Source: Shewanella fodinae (lineage in GTDB: Bacteria > Pseudomonadota > Gammaproteobacteria > Enterobacterales > Shewanellaceae). Taken from it: a stretch of 64,000 bases of DNA. The notes below the pieces were generated by a model. It did no database searches. It was not told where the DNA came from and saw only the letters and a program-made list of their open reading frames with translations. How positions within the stretch are numbered: the first letter of the stretch is position 1; each line of letters begins with the position of its first letter. The stretch covers positions 120,333 to 184,332 of the forward strand of contig NZ_BMXW01000005.1 of the NCBI RefSeq assembly GCF_014651955.1, written 5' to 3'. Both the position numbers and the translations under genes were made by a program. Positions 39,641 through 50,395 of this stretch are shown here, one piece after another.

Positions 39641-41575
39641 CTAATGAGTCTCACCAGGCTTAGAAAGATCAGCAGGTGAAGCTTCTGTCTGAGGCTCATC
39701 AACATGCGGCCGACTATTTCCTCCCGTAGAATCTTTGTCATCCATATTCCAGTCCGCGGGCGGACGCACATCACGACGTGCCATCAAGTCTGCGATCTGC
39801 TTAGCATCAATCGTTTCATACTTGATCAATGCATCCTTCATCGCATGCAGAATATCGATATTGTCATTCAATAGCTGCCGCGCCCGTTGGTAATTACGTT
39901 CAATCAAGGCTTTCACTTCTGCATCGATAATCGCCGCCGTTTCATCGGACATATGTTTGGCTTTCGCCATCGATCTGCCAAGAAATACTTCACCCTCTTC
40001 TTCAGCGTAAAGTAGCGGCCCCAGTTTTTCTGAGAAGCCCCATTGCGTTACCATATTACGGGCGATAGCGGTAGCCTGTTTGATATCCTGAGATGCACCG
40101 GTAGAAACTTTTTCCGGCCCATAAATAATCTCTTCCGCTAAACGACCGCCATAAGCCACGGAAATCCGGCTTTCGAGTTTACGGCGATTTTCACTGATGG
40201 AATCAGCTTCAGGCAAGAAGAATGTTACCCCTAACGCACGTCCACGCGGGATGATGGTAACTTTATGCACAGGATCATGTTCCGGCACCAAACAACCGAC
40301 TATCGCATGACCCGCTTCATGGTAGGCAGTAGACTCTTTTTCCTGCTCAGACATCACCATAGAACGGCGTTCAGCGCCCATCATGATCTTATCTTTAGCA
40401 CGTTCAAACTCTTCCATGGTCACAACCCGGCGATTGCCACGGGCCGCAAACAAGGCCGCCTCATTCACTAGGTTTGCCAAATCGGCACCGGAAAAACCAG
40501 GAGTCCCGCGGGCAATCACGCTAGCCTGAACATCATCAGCTACTGGGATTTTGCGCATATGCACTTTAAGGATCTGCTCGCGACCACGCACATCTGGCAG
40601 TCCGACCACCACTTGTCGGTCGAAACGCCCAGGACGCAGCAACGCTGAATCTAATACGTCAGGGCGGTTAGTTGCGGCGATAACGATCACGCCTTCGTTA
40701 CCTTCAAAGCCATCCATCTCTACCAGCAATTGGTTGAGGGTCTGTTCACGCTCATCATGCCCGCCACCGAGCCCAGCACCACGTTGACGGCCTACGGCAT
40801 CAATTTCATCAATGAAGATAATACAAGGGGCAGATTTTTTAGCCTGTTCAAACATATCGCGAACGCGAGAAGCGCCGACACCGACAAACATCTCCACAAA
40901 GTCTGAACCGGAGATAGTGAAGAACGGTACTTTAGCTTCACCCGCAATCGCCTTAGCTAGCAGAGTCTTACCTGTTCCTGGAGGCCCCACCATCAATACA
41001 CCTGTTGGTATGCGGCCACCCAGTTTCTGGAACTTGGTGGGATCCCGCAGGTAGTCCACCATTTCTTTCACTTCTTCTTTGGCTTCATCACACCCAGCCA
41101 CATCAGCAAAGGTGGTTTTAATCTGATCTTCACTCATCAGCTTGGCTTTGCTCTTACCAAAGGACATTGCGCCTTTGCCGCCACCACCCTGCATCTGCCG
41201 CATGAAGAAAATCCATACACCTATCAGTAGCAGCATTGGGAACCAAGAGATGAAAATTTGGGTCAGGAAACCGGATTCTTCCGCTTCCTGTCCTTTCATG
41301 GTCACACCTTTACGGTCGAGATCGTTAATCAAATCCTGGTCGTAAATCGGCATAATGGTGACAAATTTCTCACCGCCTTTAGTCACACCCTCAATGGTGC
41401 GCTGATCGCTCTTGAACTCCACGGACGCAACCTGCCCAGAACGAACATCATCCAGAAACGTGGAATATTCCATCTTCTGCGATGAAGAAGAAGACGGCGA
41501 GAACCCCTGGAATACCGACATCAGCACAACGGCGATGACGACCCAGAGAATCAGATTTTTTGCCATGTCACTCAA
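39641..41575 (-). CDS. ftsH: ATP-dependent zinc metalloprotease FtsH
   Basis: A 644-residue membrane AAA protease that degrades LpxC, sigma-32 and unassembled membrane proteins. It has two N-terminal membrane helices (about 7-25 and 105-123), Walker A GPPGTGKT, Walker B IFIDEID, the second-region-of-homology arginines near [18 protein letters not shown], and the zinc site HEAGH. The frame starts at TTG (41575) with AGAGG eight bases upstream; an ATG three codons later is the alternative. The upstream gene is rlmE, as in E. coli. Confidence 0.96.
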   Translation of the reverse strand: MSDMAKNLILWVVIAVVLMSVFQGFSPSSSSSQKMEYSTFLDDVRSGQVASVEFKSDQRTIEGVTKGGEKFVTIMPIYDQDLINDLDRKGVTMKGQEAEESGFLTQIFISWFPMLLLIGVWIFFMRQMQGGGGKGAMSFGKSKAKLMSEDQIKTTFADVAGCDEAKEEVKEMVDYLRDPTKFQKLGGRIPTGVLMVGPPGTGKTLLAKAIAGEAKVPFFTISGSDFVEMFVGVGASRVRDMFEQAKKSAPCIIFIDEIDAVGRQRGAGLGGGHDEREQTLNQLLVEMDGFEGNEGVIVIAATNRPDVLDSALLRPGRFDRQVVVGLPDVRGREQILKVHMRKIPVADDVQASVIARGTPGFSGADLANLVNEAALFAARGNRRVVTMEEFERAKDKIMMGAERRSMVMSEQEKESTAYHEAGHAIVGCLVPEHDPVHKVTIIPRGRALGVTFFLPEADSISENRRKLESRISVAYGGRLAEEIIYGPEKVSTGASQDIKQATAIARNMVTQWGFSEKLGPLLYAEEEGEVFLGRSMAKAKHMSDETAAIIDAEVKALIERNYQRARQLLNDNIDILHAMKDALIKYETIDAKQIADLMARRDVRPPADWNMDDKDSTGGNSRPHVDEPQTEASPADLSKPGETH

Positions 41576-41616
41576 TTATTGAACCTCTCAGTCTCAAGAC
41601 TTACTCTTTCAGGTTA

Positions 41617-42246
41617 CTACAACTTGTAGCCAGTAGCCACCAGATACACCTCGCGGGAACGGGCTCTTGATGACTCCGGTTTACGGGTTTTAACAGTGGT
41701 AAATGCCTGCTTGACCGCCTTCATATACTCATCAAACCCTTCTCCCTGGAATACTTTGACCGCGAAACTGCCACCGGGAGCCAGCACTTGATGACACATA
41801 TCGAGTGCCAGCTCAACCAGATACATGGCCCGCGGCTGGTCCATCGCATCGGAACCACTCATATTTGGCGCCATATCCGACAATACCACATCCACTTTGT
41901 CATCACCGACCATCTGCAATAAAGTTTCCAATACCGATTCTTCACGAAAATCGCCCTGAAGGAAATCGACGCCAACGATTGGGTCCATCGGTAAAATATC
42001 ACAGGCAACTAGTTTGCCCTGCTCACCAACAAGTTTGACCGCAACCTGAGACCAACCACCGGGGGCAGCACCCAAATCGACAACGGTCATTCCCGGTTTA
42101 ATCAGCTGATCTTTTTGCTGTAACTCTTCCAACTTAAAAGCCGCCCGCGAACGCAGGCCACGCTTTTGCGCTAGCTTTACATAATGATCATCAAAGTGTT
42201 CTTGCATCCAGCGCGTTGAGCTAGCGCTACGTTTCTTTCCTACCAT
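41617..42246 (-). CDS. rlmE: 23S rRNA 2'-O-ribose U2552 methyltransferase
   Basis: A 209-residue protein from the ATG at 42246 (same length as E. coli RlmE/FtsJ). It methylates U2552 in the A-loop of 23S rRNA. Visible features are [11 protein letters not shown] with a catalytic lysine, the SAM motif [15 protein letters not shown], the catalytic aspartate in [12 protein letters not shown], the lysine of [10 protein letters not shown], and a conserved [14 protein letters not shown] end. It is divergent from yhbY and co-directional with ftsH. Confidence 0.96.
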   Translation of the reverse strand: MVGKKRSASSTRWMQEHFDDHYVKLAQKRGLRSRAAFKLEELQQKDQLIKPGMTVVDLGAAPGGWSQVAVKLVGEQGKLVACDILPMDPIVGVDFLQGDFREESVLETLLQMVGDDKVDVVLSDMAPNMSGSDAMDQPRAMYLVELALDMCHQVLAPGGSFAVKVFQGEGFDEYMKAVKQAFTTVKTRKPESSRARSREVYLVATGYKL

Positions 42247-42336
42247 CAAACATCCGCAACAAATCAGAGTTACACGCCAGTGATATAAGGGTAGAATATC
42301 GGCTTTTCAACAGTAACTCAGCAAAAGTTGGTAAAA

Positions 42337-42636
42337 ATGAACCTGACAACCAAACAGAAACAGTATTTAAAAGGACTGGCTCACAGTCTGAAACCTGTGG
42401 TACTGCTTGGTGCCAATGGCTTGACTGAAGGGGTACTGGCTGAAATTGATAACGCACTGGCTTATCACGAATTGATCAAAGTGAAAGTGGCAGCAGAAGA
42501 TCGTGAGCTAAAAAATGCTATCGTCGATGCCATCGTTCGTGAAACTCAATCCGAAAAAGTGCAGGTTATCGGGCACATACTGGTGCTTTATCGCCAGTCT
42601 GAAGAGAAAAAAATCGCTTTGCCTAAAGCCAAATAA
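42337..42636 (+). CDS. yhbY: RNA-binding protein YhbY
   Basis: A 99-residue CRM-domain protein that associates with pre-50S ribosomal particles in E. coli. The ATG at 42337 is preferred over a TTG three codons earlier. The N-terminal TTKQKQYLKGLAHSLKPVV and GANGLTEGVLAEIDNALAYH segments match the family; the GxxG-type loop is GANG. It is divergent from rlmE, with about 90 bp between starts. A strong terminator follows. Confidence 0.94.
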   Translation: MNLTTKQKQYLKGLAHSLKPVVLLGANGLTEGVLAEIDNALAYHELIKVKVAAEDRELKNAIVDAIVRETQSEKVQVIGHILVLYRQSEEKKIALPKAK

Positions 42637-42648
42637 TCTCCCTTCTGC

Positions 42649-42681
42649 AACAAGGCCACCCGTCGGTGGCCTTGTTGTTTT
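42649..42681 (+). terminator. Terminator after yhbY
   Basis: Twelve-base arms AACAAGGCCACC and GGTGGCCTTGTT with a CGTC loop, followed by GTTTT. It is placed 12 bases after the stop codon. Confidence 0.92.
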
Positions 42682-42732
42682 AACCGCTTCACTCCCGGCT
42701 ATTGTGGCAAAACCGCATTAAGTCAGACTTAA

Positions 42733-43626
42733 TCAGGGCTGTTGTGGCAACACCTGCGACCGATAATGCTCACTGGATAATCCCAACCATTCAGGTACCG
42801 AAGTACCCACGGATATCGACGAAAAGGTGCCGGTGAGAATGCCAATAAACATCGCTATAGAAAATCCGCGTAGCGGTTCGCCCCCCATAAGCCACAATGC
42901 GGCAACTGTCAGCAGGGTTGTGCCAGATGTCACCATAGTTCGTGAAAAAGTTGCCGCAATCGCCATATTGTTAATGTGAGGCAAGGGGATGTCAGGTTTA
43001 GCAATTAACAGCTCGCGGATCCTGTCAGCAATGATGATAGAGTCATTCAATGAGTACCCCAAAATTGCCAATACGGCCGCTAACACCGTCAGGTTAAACT
43101 CCATTTGTGTAGCTGCAAAAAACGCCACGACAAAAATCACGTCATGTACCAAGGCCAATAACGCCCCACTCGCAAGCCGCCACTCAAATCGGAACGACAG
43201 GTAACCCAGAATACAAACCACAGCAACCACTAATGCCAGCCCGCCCTGTTCCGCTAGCTCTGCACCTACCTGAGGCCCGACAATACTGGTATTAAGTACC
43301 TCCACATTGGTATGTAACGGCACCAGAATTTGCGCAATCTGCGGTGGCGCGGCATTCGCTGCTGGCACTGGGTAGCGCAACACCCAACGTCCAGGCTCCC
43401 CAGCGGCAATCAGGTGAATATCTTGCCCATATGCTTGCTGCAAAATGGGACGAATAGTGGTATCGCGCAGATGACTATCAACGCGGATTTCACTCACAAC
43501 CCCGCCAGTAAAATCTAGGCCCAAATTCAGCCCTCGGCAGCTGATCAACGCCACGGAAAGTATCATTAGCAATGCCGAAATCGCGCTGCAAGCATAGCGC
43601 CAGCGAGTAGGATATTTAAATTTCAT
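42733..43626 (-). CDS. secF: Protein translocase subunit SecF
   Basis: A 297-residue RND-type membrane protein. It has six membrane segments, a first periplasmic domain (about 35-120) and the family motif GLDFTGGVVSEI. Later motifs are LGYSLNDSIIIADRIRE and a repeated glycine-rich segment in TM4-TM5. With SecD it uses proton-motive force to complete protein export. It starts one base after the secD stop (43628). A perfect TTAAGTC-A-GACTTAA palindrome follows the stop codon immediately. This may be a second SecDF copy (see findings). Confidence 0.92.
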   Translation of the reverse strand: MKFKYPTRWRYACSAISALLMILSVALISCRGLNLGLDFTGGVVSEIRVDSHLRDTTIRPILQQAYGQDIHLIAAGEPGRWVLRYPVPAANAAPPQIAQILVPLHTNVEVLNTSIVGPQVGAELAEQGGLALVVAVVCILGYLSFRFEWRLASGALLALVHDVIFVVAFFAATQMEFNLTVLAAVLAILGYSLNDSIIIADRIRELLIAKPDIPLPHINNMAIAATFSRTMVTSGTTLLTVAALWLMGGEPLRGFSIAMFIGILTGTFSSISVGTSVPEWLGLSSEHYRSQVLPQQP

Positions 43627-43627
43627 G

Positions 43628-45463
43628 TCAGACCCTCACTTCACGAGAGAAATTACGGCCATACGCCAGGTTGATAATGGCGCGAGAAGCAAAAATGCCG
43701 GTAAACATGCTGGTAATCAGCCCCAGTCCCAGCGTCAATGCAAAGCCTTGGACCGGTCCATTGCCGATGGCATACAACACGACAGCCGTGATCATGGTGG
43801 TAAAATTGGCATCAAAAATAGTCGAAAATGCGCTATCAAAGCCACGATCGATAGCATGTGCAAAGCTGCGACCCTCTTGTAACTTGTCGCGAATACGTTC
43901 AAAAATCAGCACGTTGGTATCAACGGCCATTCCGACAGTCAGGACTAACCCAGCGATTCCGGGTAACGTCAATACAGCGCCAGGGATCAAGGCCAACAAC
44001 CCGAACAACAACACCATATTGGCCAGCAATGCGATATTGGCAACCCACCCTAAACGGCGATACCACAGCGCCATAAAGAGCAAGGTCATGCCTAAACCTA
44101 ATGCCAGCGCCGCAAAGCCGTTGTGGATATTCTCAGCACCAAGACTAGGGCCGATAGTACGCTCCTCCACAATGGTAACTGGTGCTGTCATTGAACCAGC
44201 GCGTAACAACAATGCCAGTTGTTGCGCTTGCTGAGGTGAGCCGACACCCGTTATCCGGAAGCGTTCAGGTAACACCGACTGGATGGTAGCAACGCTGATA
44301 ATCTCGTTTCGCTGCGTTAACTTGCCATCCGCGCCGCGACCGTATTCACTAAATGCAGTTGCCATCGCCTTGCCGACATGATTTTTGGAAAATGCCGTCA
44401 TCAGCCGCCCACCTTCCGCATCCAGAGTGATGTTAACTTCGGCTTGACCCATTTCACCGATCCCGGCCCTAGCATCAACGATGTGAGTACCCGTTACCAC
44501 CGGCAGTCGTGCTACCGAGATCGGCATGCCACGGCGGTCATTAATCAACTGCGTGTTGCCAGCCGCGGCCTGAGTAACTTCATAAAAAGCCAGTGTTGCG
44601 GTAGCTCCAATCACCTGTTTAGCGGTAGCAGGATCCTGTACGCCGGGCAGTTCAATGCGGATACGGTTCTCACCTTGGCGCTGTACCAACGCCTCGGTAA
44701 TTCCTAGCGCTGCAATGCGGCTGCGCATAATTTGTAGATTCTGCTGCACAGTCAGGTTCTGCAGATTGGTTTTTTCTTGCGGTGCTAATCGCAATAACAG
44801 TTGCCGACCATCAGCAGTCACTTGCCATAGCGGATAGCGGCTGTTAACAAACTGACGCACGGCTGCTTTGGCACTATCAGGCAAACTAAGATGCAATTGC
44901 TCATCGTGCCCCGGTTGAATTTGTATACTGCGTATGCCCTGCTTTAAGGCAAAATCGCGCATAGCATCCGCCAGTGCCGCAGCTTGTGCCTGGTACACTG
45001 GCGTGATATCAACATCTAGCAGAAATTGCACGCCTCCGCGCAAATCCAAACCGAGCTTTATCGGGGAGAAACCAAAATCCAGTAACCAGCTAGGTGCCGC
45101 AGGCGTTAGCGCTAATGTCAGTTGTTCTGGATCACGGGCAAAACGCGCCAGCAAAACTTTTGCCGCTGTCTGTTGTTGTTCATCGGCCAGAATTACCTGA
45201 GTCTGTTGGGCGTCAGCATCCAACCGCTTCAAGCGAATATGGTGCTGCGCCAGCGTTTGTGCAATCTCTTGGGCATTGAGGCTGAGTCCGGCTTTTGAGG
45301 AGATTTGAATTGCGGCATCTTCGCCAAACCAGGTGGGTAATGCGCTGAATGCCATAACAACCAGGGTTAGTACCAACACCACATATTTCCACACCGCATA
45401 ATGATTAAGCAAGGCCTGCGGACGTCGGCGAGGCGACGTCTTTAAAATTGAGTCTATTAACAT
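43628..45463 (-). CDS. secD: Protein translocase subunit SecD
   Basis: The protein is 611 residues from the ATG at 45463; the open frame runs 20 codons further. The first membrane helix is at about 28-46, a large periplasmic region follows, and five C-terminal membrane segments complete the fold. The motifs GLDLRGGVQFLLDVD, the RIRIELPGVQDPATAKQVIG region and GMAVDTNVLIFERIRDKL are diagnostic. YajC, Tgt and QueA genes, its usual neighbours, are absent. Upstream is a putative secreted protein of unknown function on the same strand. Confidence 0.93.
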   Translation of the reverse strand: MLIDSILKTSPRRRPQALLNHYAVWKYVVLVLTLVVMAFSALPTWFGEDAAIQISSKAGLSLNAQEIAQTLAQHHIRLKRLDADAQQTQVILADEQQQTAAKVLLARFARDPEQLTLALTPAAPSWLLDFGFSPIKLGLDLRGGVQFLLDVDITPVYQAQAAALADAMRDFALKQGIRSIQIQPGHDEQLHLSLPDSAKAAVRQFVNSRYPLWQVTADGRQLLLRLAPQEKTNLQNLTVQQNLQIMRSRIAALGITEALVQRQGENRIRIELPGVQDPATAKQVIGATATLAFYEVTQAAAGNTQLINDRRGMPISVARLPVVTGTHIVDARAGIGEMGQAEVNITLDAEGGRLMTAFSKNHVGKAMATAFSEYGRGADGKLTQRNEIISVATIQSVLPERFRITGVGSPQQAQQLALLLRAGSMTAPVTIVEERTIGPSLGAENIHNGFAALALGLGMTLLFMALWYRRLGWVANIALLANMVLLFGLLALIPGAVLTLPGIAGLVLTVGMAVDTNVLIFERIRDKLQEGRSFAHAIDRGFDSAFSTIFDANFTTMITAVVLYAIGNGPVQGFALTLGLGLITSMFTGIFASRAIINLAYGRNFSREVRV

Positions 45464-45591
45464 GTTTGCTCTCTGTCTCGTTGAGCAGCGGCATAGCCGC
45501 AACAACCGTATAGATAACGTCACCGTCTGTGACAGCGAAGTTAACTATCCGATAAGAGATTTTCCGCTAGGTAGCGGTGAGACAGAACGCC

Positions 45592-46059
45592 TCAGGCCTG
45601 CTGGCTGAAACGGTATCGAAGATTTGACTCTTTCCAGCCATTCAGCCGCAAACTGCGACTATGGTAAGACAAGGTCCACGGATGACGGGGCAATGTTATA
45701 GCGAAACCCTTAGTAAACTGAGGGATCACAGGTTGAGGTAAAACTATCGCCAGCGCGTACATCGGCGGATTAAACACCGATGACAATGCCGACATGCTAA
45801 GGCAGCGTTCACGGCTAGCCGGGGCATACCACAAGCCATCACTGTGGGCTGAATGGCTGTGGATCTGCAACTGCTTATCAGAGTTGCTTGTATACACCTC
45901 AGCGGTTTGTTTGTTTACAACAAACGATGATGCGATGTCAGGCTGTGTAAACGCCTTCCAGGTTGCATTAACAGCATTGCCAGAATAGACAGTAGTGAGC
46001 AGGCAGACAGCCAGCGCTAAGGTAAGTAGGCGGATAAACCGCAACAGATATGCCTTCAT
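45592..46059 (-). CDS. Putative secreted or anchored protein of unknown function
   Basis: A 155-residue protein I do not recognise. Residues 7-27 form a hydrophobic segment after a basic start (MKAYLLRFIRLLTLALAV), consistent with a signal peptide or anchor. The rest is polar with no clear motif; one cysteine occurs in RERCLSMSAL. It is on the same strand as secD and ends about 130 bp before it. The intervening DNA contains GCGGC-AT-A-GCCGC near 45488. Whether it belongs to the SecDF operon is open. Confidence 0.6.
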   Translation of the reverse strand: MKAYLLRFIRLLTLALAVCLLTTVYSGNAVNATWKAFTQPDIASSFVVNKQTAEVYTSNSDKQLQIHSHSAHSDGLWYAPASRERCLSMSALSSVFNPPMYALAIVLPQPVIPQFTKGFAITLPRHPWTLSYHSRSLRLNGWKESNLRYRFSQQA

Positions 46060-46175
46060 GTTCTACATGATATGGGCAGAAATTTGGCTTTCAAGCTCAA
46101 AGGCTAAACAATTGTTGATTAACCTATGATGATAACCTGAAAACTGTAATTAAGCGTTTGAATATTCATCTACGT

Positions 46176-46204
46176 AATAAAACCGCCATTTAGGCGGTTT
46201 TATT
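46176..46204. terminator. Terminator after greA
   Basis: Twelve-base arms AATAAAACCGCC and GGCGGTTTTATT with an ATTTA loop. On the minus strand the T-rich arm gives a normal terminator just past the greA stop codon. Confidence 0.9.
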
Positions 46205-46217
46205 ACTCACAGCTCAC

Positions 46218-46694
46218 TCAAATGTAATCGACGGCAACAATTTCGACGTCAGTGCGACCACCTGGCGTTTGAATACCAACTTCATCACCTAGGTTTTTAC
46301 CAATCAGGCCGCGGGCGATGGGAGAATTTACAGAAATCAGATTCTCTTTGATATTCGCCTCATCATCACCCACGATGCGATAAGTCATTTCAACATCGGT
46401 ATCAAGATTTAAGATAGTCACAGTGGCACCAAAAATTACCCGGCCATTATTGGGCATTTTGGTGACATCGATGATCTGTGCATTCGAAAGCTTGCCTTCG
46501 ATATCACGAATACGCGCTTCACAAATCCCCTGCTCTTCACGAGCAGCATGATATTCAGCGTTTTCTTTTAAATCGCCCAGTTCACGGGCGGTGGCAATGG
46601 CTTCACTCAGTGCTGGACGTCTTTCAAACTTTAGCATTTCCAGCTCTTTACGTAACTGTTCCGCGCCAGTCAGCGTCATAGGAACCTTATTCAT
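46218..46694 (-). CDS. greA: Transcription elongation factor GreA
   Basis: A 158-residue protein, the E. coli length, that inserts its coiled coil into the RNAP secondary channel to cleave backtracked RNA. The coiled-coil tip carries the acidic residues in [20 protein letters not shown]. The C-terminal FKBP-like domain ends [15 protein letters not shown]. The gene follows carB on the same strand after a 455-bp gap that holds a long leader. Confidence 0.97.
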   Translation of the reverse strand: MNKVPMTLTGAEQLRKELEMLKFERRPALSEAIATARELGDLKENAEYHAAREEQGICEARIRDIEGKLSNAQIIDVTKMPNNGRVIFGATVTILNLDTDVEMTYRIVGDDEANIKENLISVNSPIARGLIGKNLGDEVGIQTPGGRTDVEIVAVDYI

Positions 46695-47076
46695 GTCTCT
46701 GTCGTCTCCTGTAAAACAAAAGCGACCTATGCTGGCCCGAAAAGGGCCTGCACAGTCTCAATGGGGTGAACGGGCGCTCGTAACATCAGATACTGTCGGC
46801 GCCAAAGATTTTTTTGCCAGACAACCACGGCGAACACCGGGTTGGTATCACTTCACCATAATGCAAGCTTACCTAAGCTGCGGCGGCCTTGCCAGTGATG
46901 CACCGAAAATTTATGAGTTGCAACAGTCTGGCTCGTAGATTTTTAAAGAATCCTTGCGGATATCAAAGGCCTTACAGTAGCGTCAAACGCACATCCAACG
47001 ACTCTTGCCCTCATGAGTGCTCACAACACATGATGCATATTTGGTCAGAAAACACCCGCAGGCACCTTAAAATACA
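46695..47076. other. Long greA leader / carB downstream region
   Basis: About 380 bp with no gene I accept; plus-strand frames here begin inside greA antisense or lack ribosome binding sites. Reading toward greA, a GGCCC-TTTTC-GGGCC hairpin lies at 46748-46734, about 40 bases before the start codon. E. coli greA also has a leader with an early-termination RNA (GraL), so an attenuated leader transcript is possible here, but the hairpin lacks a T-run. Confidence 0.4.
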
Positions 47077-47106
47077 AAACGCCCGATGAACTTCATCAGG
47101 CGTTTT
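47077..47106 (-). terminator. Terminator after carB
   Basis: AAAACGCCCGATG and CATCAGGCGTTTT arms with one mismatch pair and an AACTT loop; the minus-strand arm ends in four Ts. It is about 45 bases after the carB stop. Confidence 0.85.
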
Positions 47107-47149
47107 AGGTGGAAATAAGTGTTAACTTATTCCCGAGCTAGACAACGAC

Positions 47150-50100
47150 TTACTTGGTGACTCGCGCATGCAGTTCCTGCACTGAGGATACTTTTTTGCG
47201 GTCATCAGCAGTGTTTGCCATACAGGTAGCAAAAGCCGCGTTCATGGTGGTGGTGTAATTCACTTTGTAGCGCAAAGCACCACGGCGCAGTTGCTTGGAG
47301 TCTTCAATAGCCTGACGCCCTTCGGTGGTGTTAACGATATAGGTGTACTCACCGTTTTTCATGCGGTCAAGAATGTGAGGCCGTCCTTCATGCACCTTGT
47401 TCACCAGCCGTGGGTTGATCCCCGCTTCACCCAATACCACAGCCGTGCCGTGGGTAGCATCAATTTCGTAGCCCAACTCAATCAGTTTGGCAGCCAAATC
47501 GGCAACCCGCTTCTTGTCGCTGTTACGCACAGACAACAAGGCGCGACCGGATTTCGGGATATCCTTGGAAGTGGTACCCAGTTGTGCTTTGGCATAGGCC
47601 TCAGCAAAGGTATCACCCACGCCCATCACTTCACCGGTTGAACGCATTTCAGGGCCAAGCAACGGGTCAACACCAGGGAATTTGTTGAATGGCAACACCA
47701 CTTCTTTCACTGAATAGTAAGGTGGAATAACTTCTTTGGTGAAGCCCTGCTCTTGCAGTGATTGGCCCGCCATCACCCGCGCGGCAATCTTTGCCAGCGG
47801 TACGCCTGTCGCTTTGGAGACAAACGGCACGGTACGCGCAGCACGTGGGTTAACTTCAATCATGAAGATGGTGTTTTTCTGCACGGCAAACTGCACGTTC
47901 ATCAAGCCCACAACGCCTAATTCGAATGCCAGTTTCCGTACCTGTTCACGCATCTCATCCTGAATTGCCTGACTGAGGGTGTATGGCGGCAATGAACAAC
48001 CTGAGTCACCTGAATGCACCCCGGCTTGTTCGATATGTTCCATAATGGCACCGACGACTACAGTCTTGCCATCACAAACCGCATCGATATCGACTTCAAT
48101 AGCGTCATCAAGGAAGTGATCCAGCAACACCGGTGACGCGTTAGACACCTTAACCGCTTCTTTGAAGTAACGACGCAGATCCTGTTCTTCGTAAACGATT
48201 TCCATGGCGCGGCCACCCAATACATAGGACGGACGAACCACCAGCGGATAACCGATTTTTTCTGCAGCCACTACTGCCGCTTCGACTGTAGTAACGGTAT
48301 CGTTTTCAGGCTGTTTCATCTCCAGGCGGCGAATCGCCTGCTGGAACCGTTCACGATCTTCGGCGCGATCAATGGCATCCGGGCTGGTACCAATAATCGG
48401 TACGCCAGCGGCTTCGAGCGCGCGCGCCAGTTTCAATGGTGTCTGACCACCAAACTGTACAATCACGCCTTTGGGCTTCTCGATACGGGCGATTTCCAGT
48501 ACGTCTTCCAGAGTTACGGGTTCGAAATACAGCCGGTCAGAGGTATCGTAATCAGTGGAAACCGTTTCTGGGTTACAGTTAACCATGATGGTTTCATAGC
48601 CATCAGCTTTTAGCGCCAGTGACGCATGCACACAGCAATAGTCGAACTCAATCCCCTGGCCGATACGGTTAGGACCGCCACCCAATACCATGATCTTGTC
48701 ACGGTTGGAAGGATTGGCCTCACACTCTTCCTCATAGGTGGAGTACATGTAAGCCGTGTCAGTGGCAAATTCAGCGGCACAGGTATCGACACGTTTGTAT
48801 ACCGGGAAGATCTCTAGGCGATAACGCAGCTTACGCATTTCTGATTCACTGATCCCCAGCACATCGGCCAGACGCGCATCTGAGAAACCTTTGCGTTTTA
48901 ACTGGTAGAGGAAATCGGCATCCATACCCGCCAGCCCAGTGGTTGCCACTTTGGCTTCCAACTGCACCAGCTCTTCAATCTGCACCAAAAACCAAGGGTC
49001 AATGTTGGTGAGCTTGTAGATTTCGTCCATGCTCATGCCAGCACGGAAAGCGTCAGCCACGTACCAGATACGCTCAGCACCCGGTTCTTTCAGCTCATGG
49101 CGCATGTGCTGCATGGCGTCAGGATCCTGCCAATCAACGATCGGATCAAAACCGTTTTTGCCGGTTTCCAAGCCACGCAGTGCTTTCTGTATAGATTCCT
49201 GGAAAGTGCGGCCAATCGCCATCACTTCCCCAACAGATTTCATCTGAGTGGTCAGTCGGTCATTGGCACCCGCAAACTTTTCGAAGTTGAAACGTGGCAC
49301 TTTAGTGACGACATAGTCGATAGAGGGTTCGAACGAAGCGGGTGTGCGACCACCGGTGATATCGTTCATCAGCTCATCGAGAGTGAAACCGACGGCCAGT
49401 TTGGCGGCAACTTTGGCAATCGGGAAGCCGGTTGCTTTAGAGGCTAGCGCCGATGAACGGGATACACGTGGATTCATTTCGATGATAACCATACGGCCAT
49501 CTTTGGGATTGATACCAAACTGGACGTTGGAACCGCCGGTTTCTACGCCGATTTCACGCAGCACCGCCATCGAGGCATTACGCATCAACTGGTATTCTTT
49601 GTCCGTCAACGTCTGCGCAGGGGCCACAGTGATAGAGTCACCAGTGTGTACGCCCATGGCATCAAAGTTTTCGATAGAGCAGACGATGATGCAGTTATCG
49701 TTGCGATCCCGCACCACTTCCATTTCGTACTCTTTCCAGCCGATCAAGCTTTCGTCAATCAGCAGCTCATTGGTAGGTGACAAGTCCAGACCACGGGTAC
49801 AGATCTCTTCGAACTCTTCAACGTTATAAGCGATACCGCCACCGGAACCGCCCATAGTGAATGACGGACGAATAATGCAGGGGAAGCCCACTTGATCCAG
49901 CACCTTATAGGCGTCTTCCATGCTGTGTGCGATACCGGCACGAGGACACTCCAAACCGATTTTACGCATGGATTGATCGAAACGGGCGCGGTCTTCTGCT
50001 TTATCAATGGCATCGGCAGTGGCGCCAATCATTTCCACATTGAATTCTTGCAGCACGCCTTTGGCTTCCAGTTCCAGCGCACAGTTCAGCGCAGTCTGGC

Positions 50101-50374
50101 CGCCCATGGTAGGCAGAATAGCATCAGGGCGTTCTTTGGCGATGATGTTGCGCACCACTTCCCAATGAATCGGTTCAATGTAAGTGGCATCGGCCATTTC
50201 CGGGTCAGTCATGATGGTGGCGGGGTTAGAGTTCACCAGAATGACCCGGAAACCTTCTTCGCGCAGGGCTTTACACGCCTGGGCGCCGGAATAGTCAAAC
50301 TCACAGGCCTGACCGATAACGATAGGACCGGCACCTAGGATAAGAATACTTTTTATATCAGTACGTTTTGGCAT
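47150..50374 (-). CDS. carB: Carbamoyl-phosphate synthase large subunit
   Basis: A 1074-residue enzyme that makes carbamoyl phosphate from bicarbonate, two ATP and ammonia from CarA. It has two homologous ATP-grasp halves (about 1-400 and 550-935), an oligomerisation domain between them and an allosteric C-terminal domain bound by UMP and ornithine in E. coli. Family motifs include [19 protein letters not shown] at the N-terminus, [20 protein letters not shown] at the second half and [15 protein letters not shown]. It follows carA with a 21-bp gap. Confidence 0.98.
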   Translation of the reverse strand: MPKRTDIKSILILGAGPIVIGQACEFDYSGAQACKALREEGFRVILVNSNPATIMTDPEMADATYIEPIHWEVVRNIIAKERPDAILPTMGGQTALNCALELEAKGVLQEFNVEMIGATADAIDKAEDRARFDQSMRKIGLECPRAGIAHSMEDAYKVLDQVGFPCIIRPSFTMGGSGGGIAYNVEEFEEICTRGLDLSPTNELLIDESLIGWKEYEMEVVRDRNDNCIIVCSIENFDAMGVHTGDSITVAPAQTLTDKEYQLMRNASMAVLREIGVETGGSNVQFGINPKDGRMVIIEMNPRVSRSSALASKATGFPIAKVAAKLAVGFTLDELMNDITGGRTPASFEPSIDYVVTKVPRFNFEKFAGANDRLTTQMKSVGEVMAIGRTFQESIQKALRGLETGKNGFDPIVDWQDPDAMQHMRHELKEPGAERIWYVADAFRAGMSMDEIYKLTNIDPWFLVQIEELVQLEAKVATTGLAGMDADFLYQLKRKGFSDARLADVLGISESEMRKLRYRLEIFPVYKRVDTCAAEFATDTAYMYSTYEEECEANPSNRDKIMVLGGGPNRIGQGIEFDYCCVHASLALKADGYETIMVNCNPETVSTDYDTSDRLYFEPVTLEDVLEIARIEKPKGVIVQFGGQTPLKLARALEAAGVPIIGTSPDAIDRAEDRERFQQAIRRLEMKQPENDTVTTVEAAVVAAEKIGYPLVVRPSYVLGGRAMEIVYEEQDLRRYFKEAVKVSNASPVLLDHFLDDAIEVDIDAVCDGKTVVVGAIMEHIEQAGVHSGDSGCSLPPYTLSQAIQDEMREQVRKLAFELGVVGLMNVQFAVQKNTIFMIEVNPRAARTVPFVSKATGVPLAKIAARVMAGQSLQEQGFTKEVIPPYYSVKEVVLPFNKFPGVDPLLGPEMRSTGEVMGVGDTFAEAYAKAQLGTTSKDIPKSGRALLSVRNSDKKRVADLAAKLIELGYEIDATHGTAVVLGEAGINPRLVNKVHEGRPHILDRMKNGEYTYIVNTTEGRQAIEDSKQLRRGALRYKVNYTTTMNAAFATCMANTADDRKKVSSVQELHARVTK

Positions 50375-50395
50375 TGCTTGAATCTTCTCCCGGAG

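Noticed and set aside
43671..44234. 187-codon plus-strand frame over secD
   Set aside because: Antisense to the conserved membrane region of SecD; no start signal and shadow-like composition.
46591..46938. Plus-strand frame of 115 codons running out of greA antisense
   Set aside because: The first third is antisense to greA; the remainder shows no motif, no ribosome binding site and no family resemblance.
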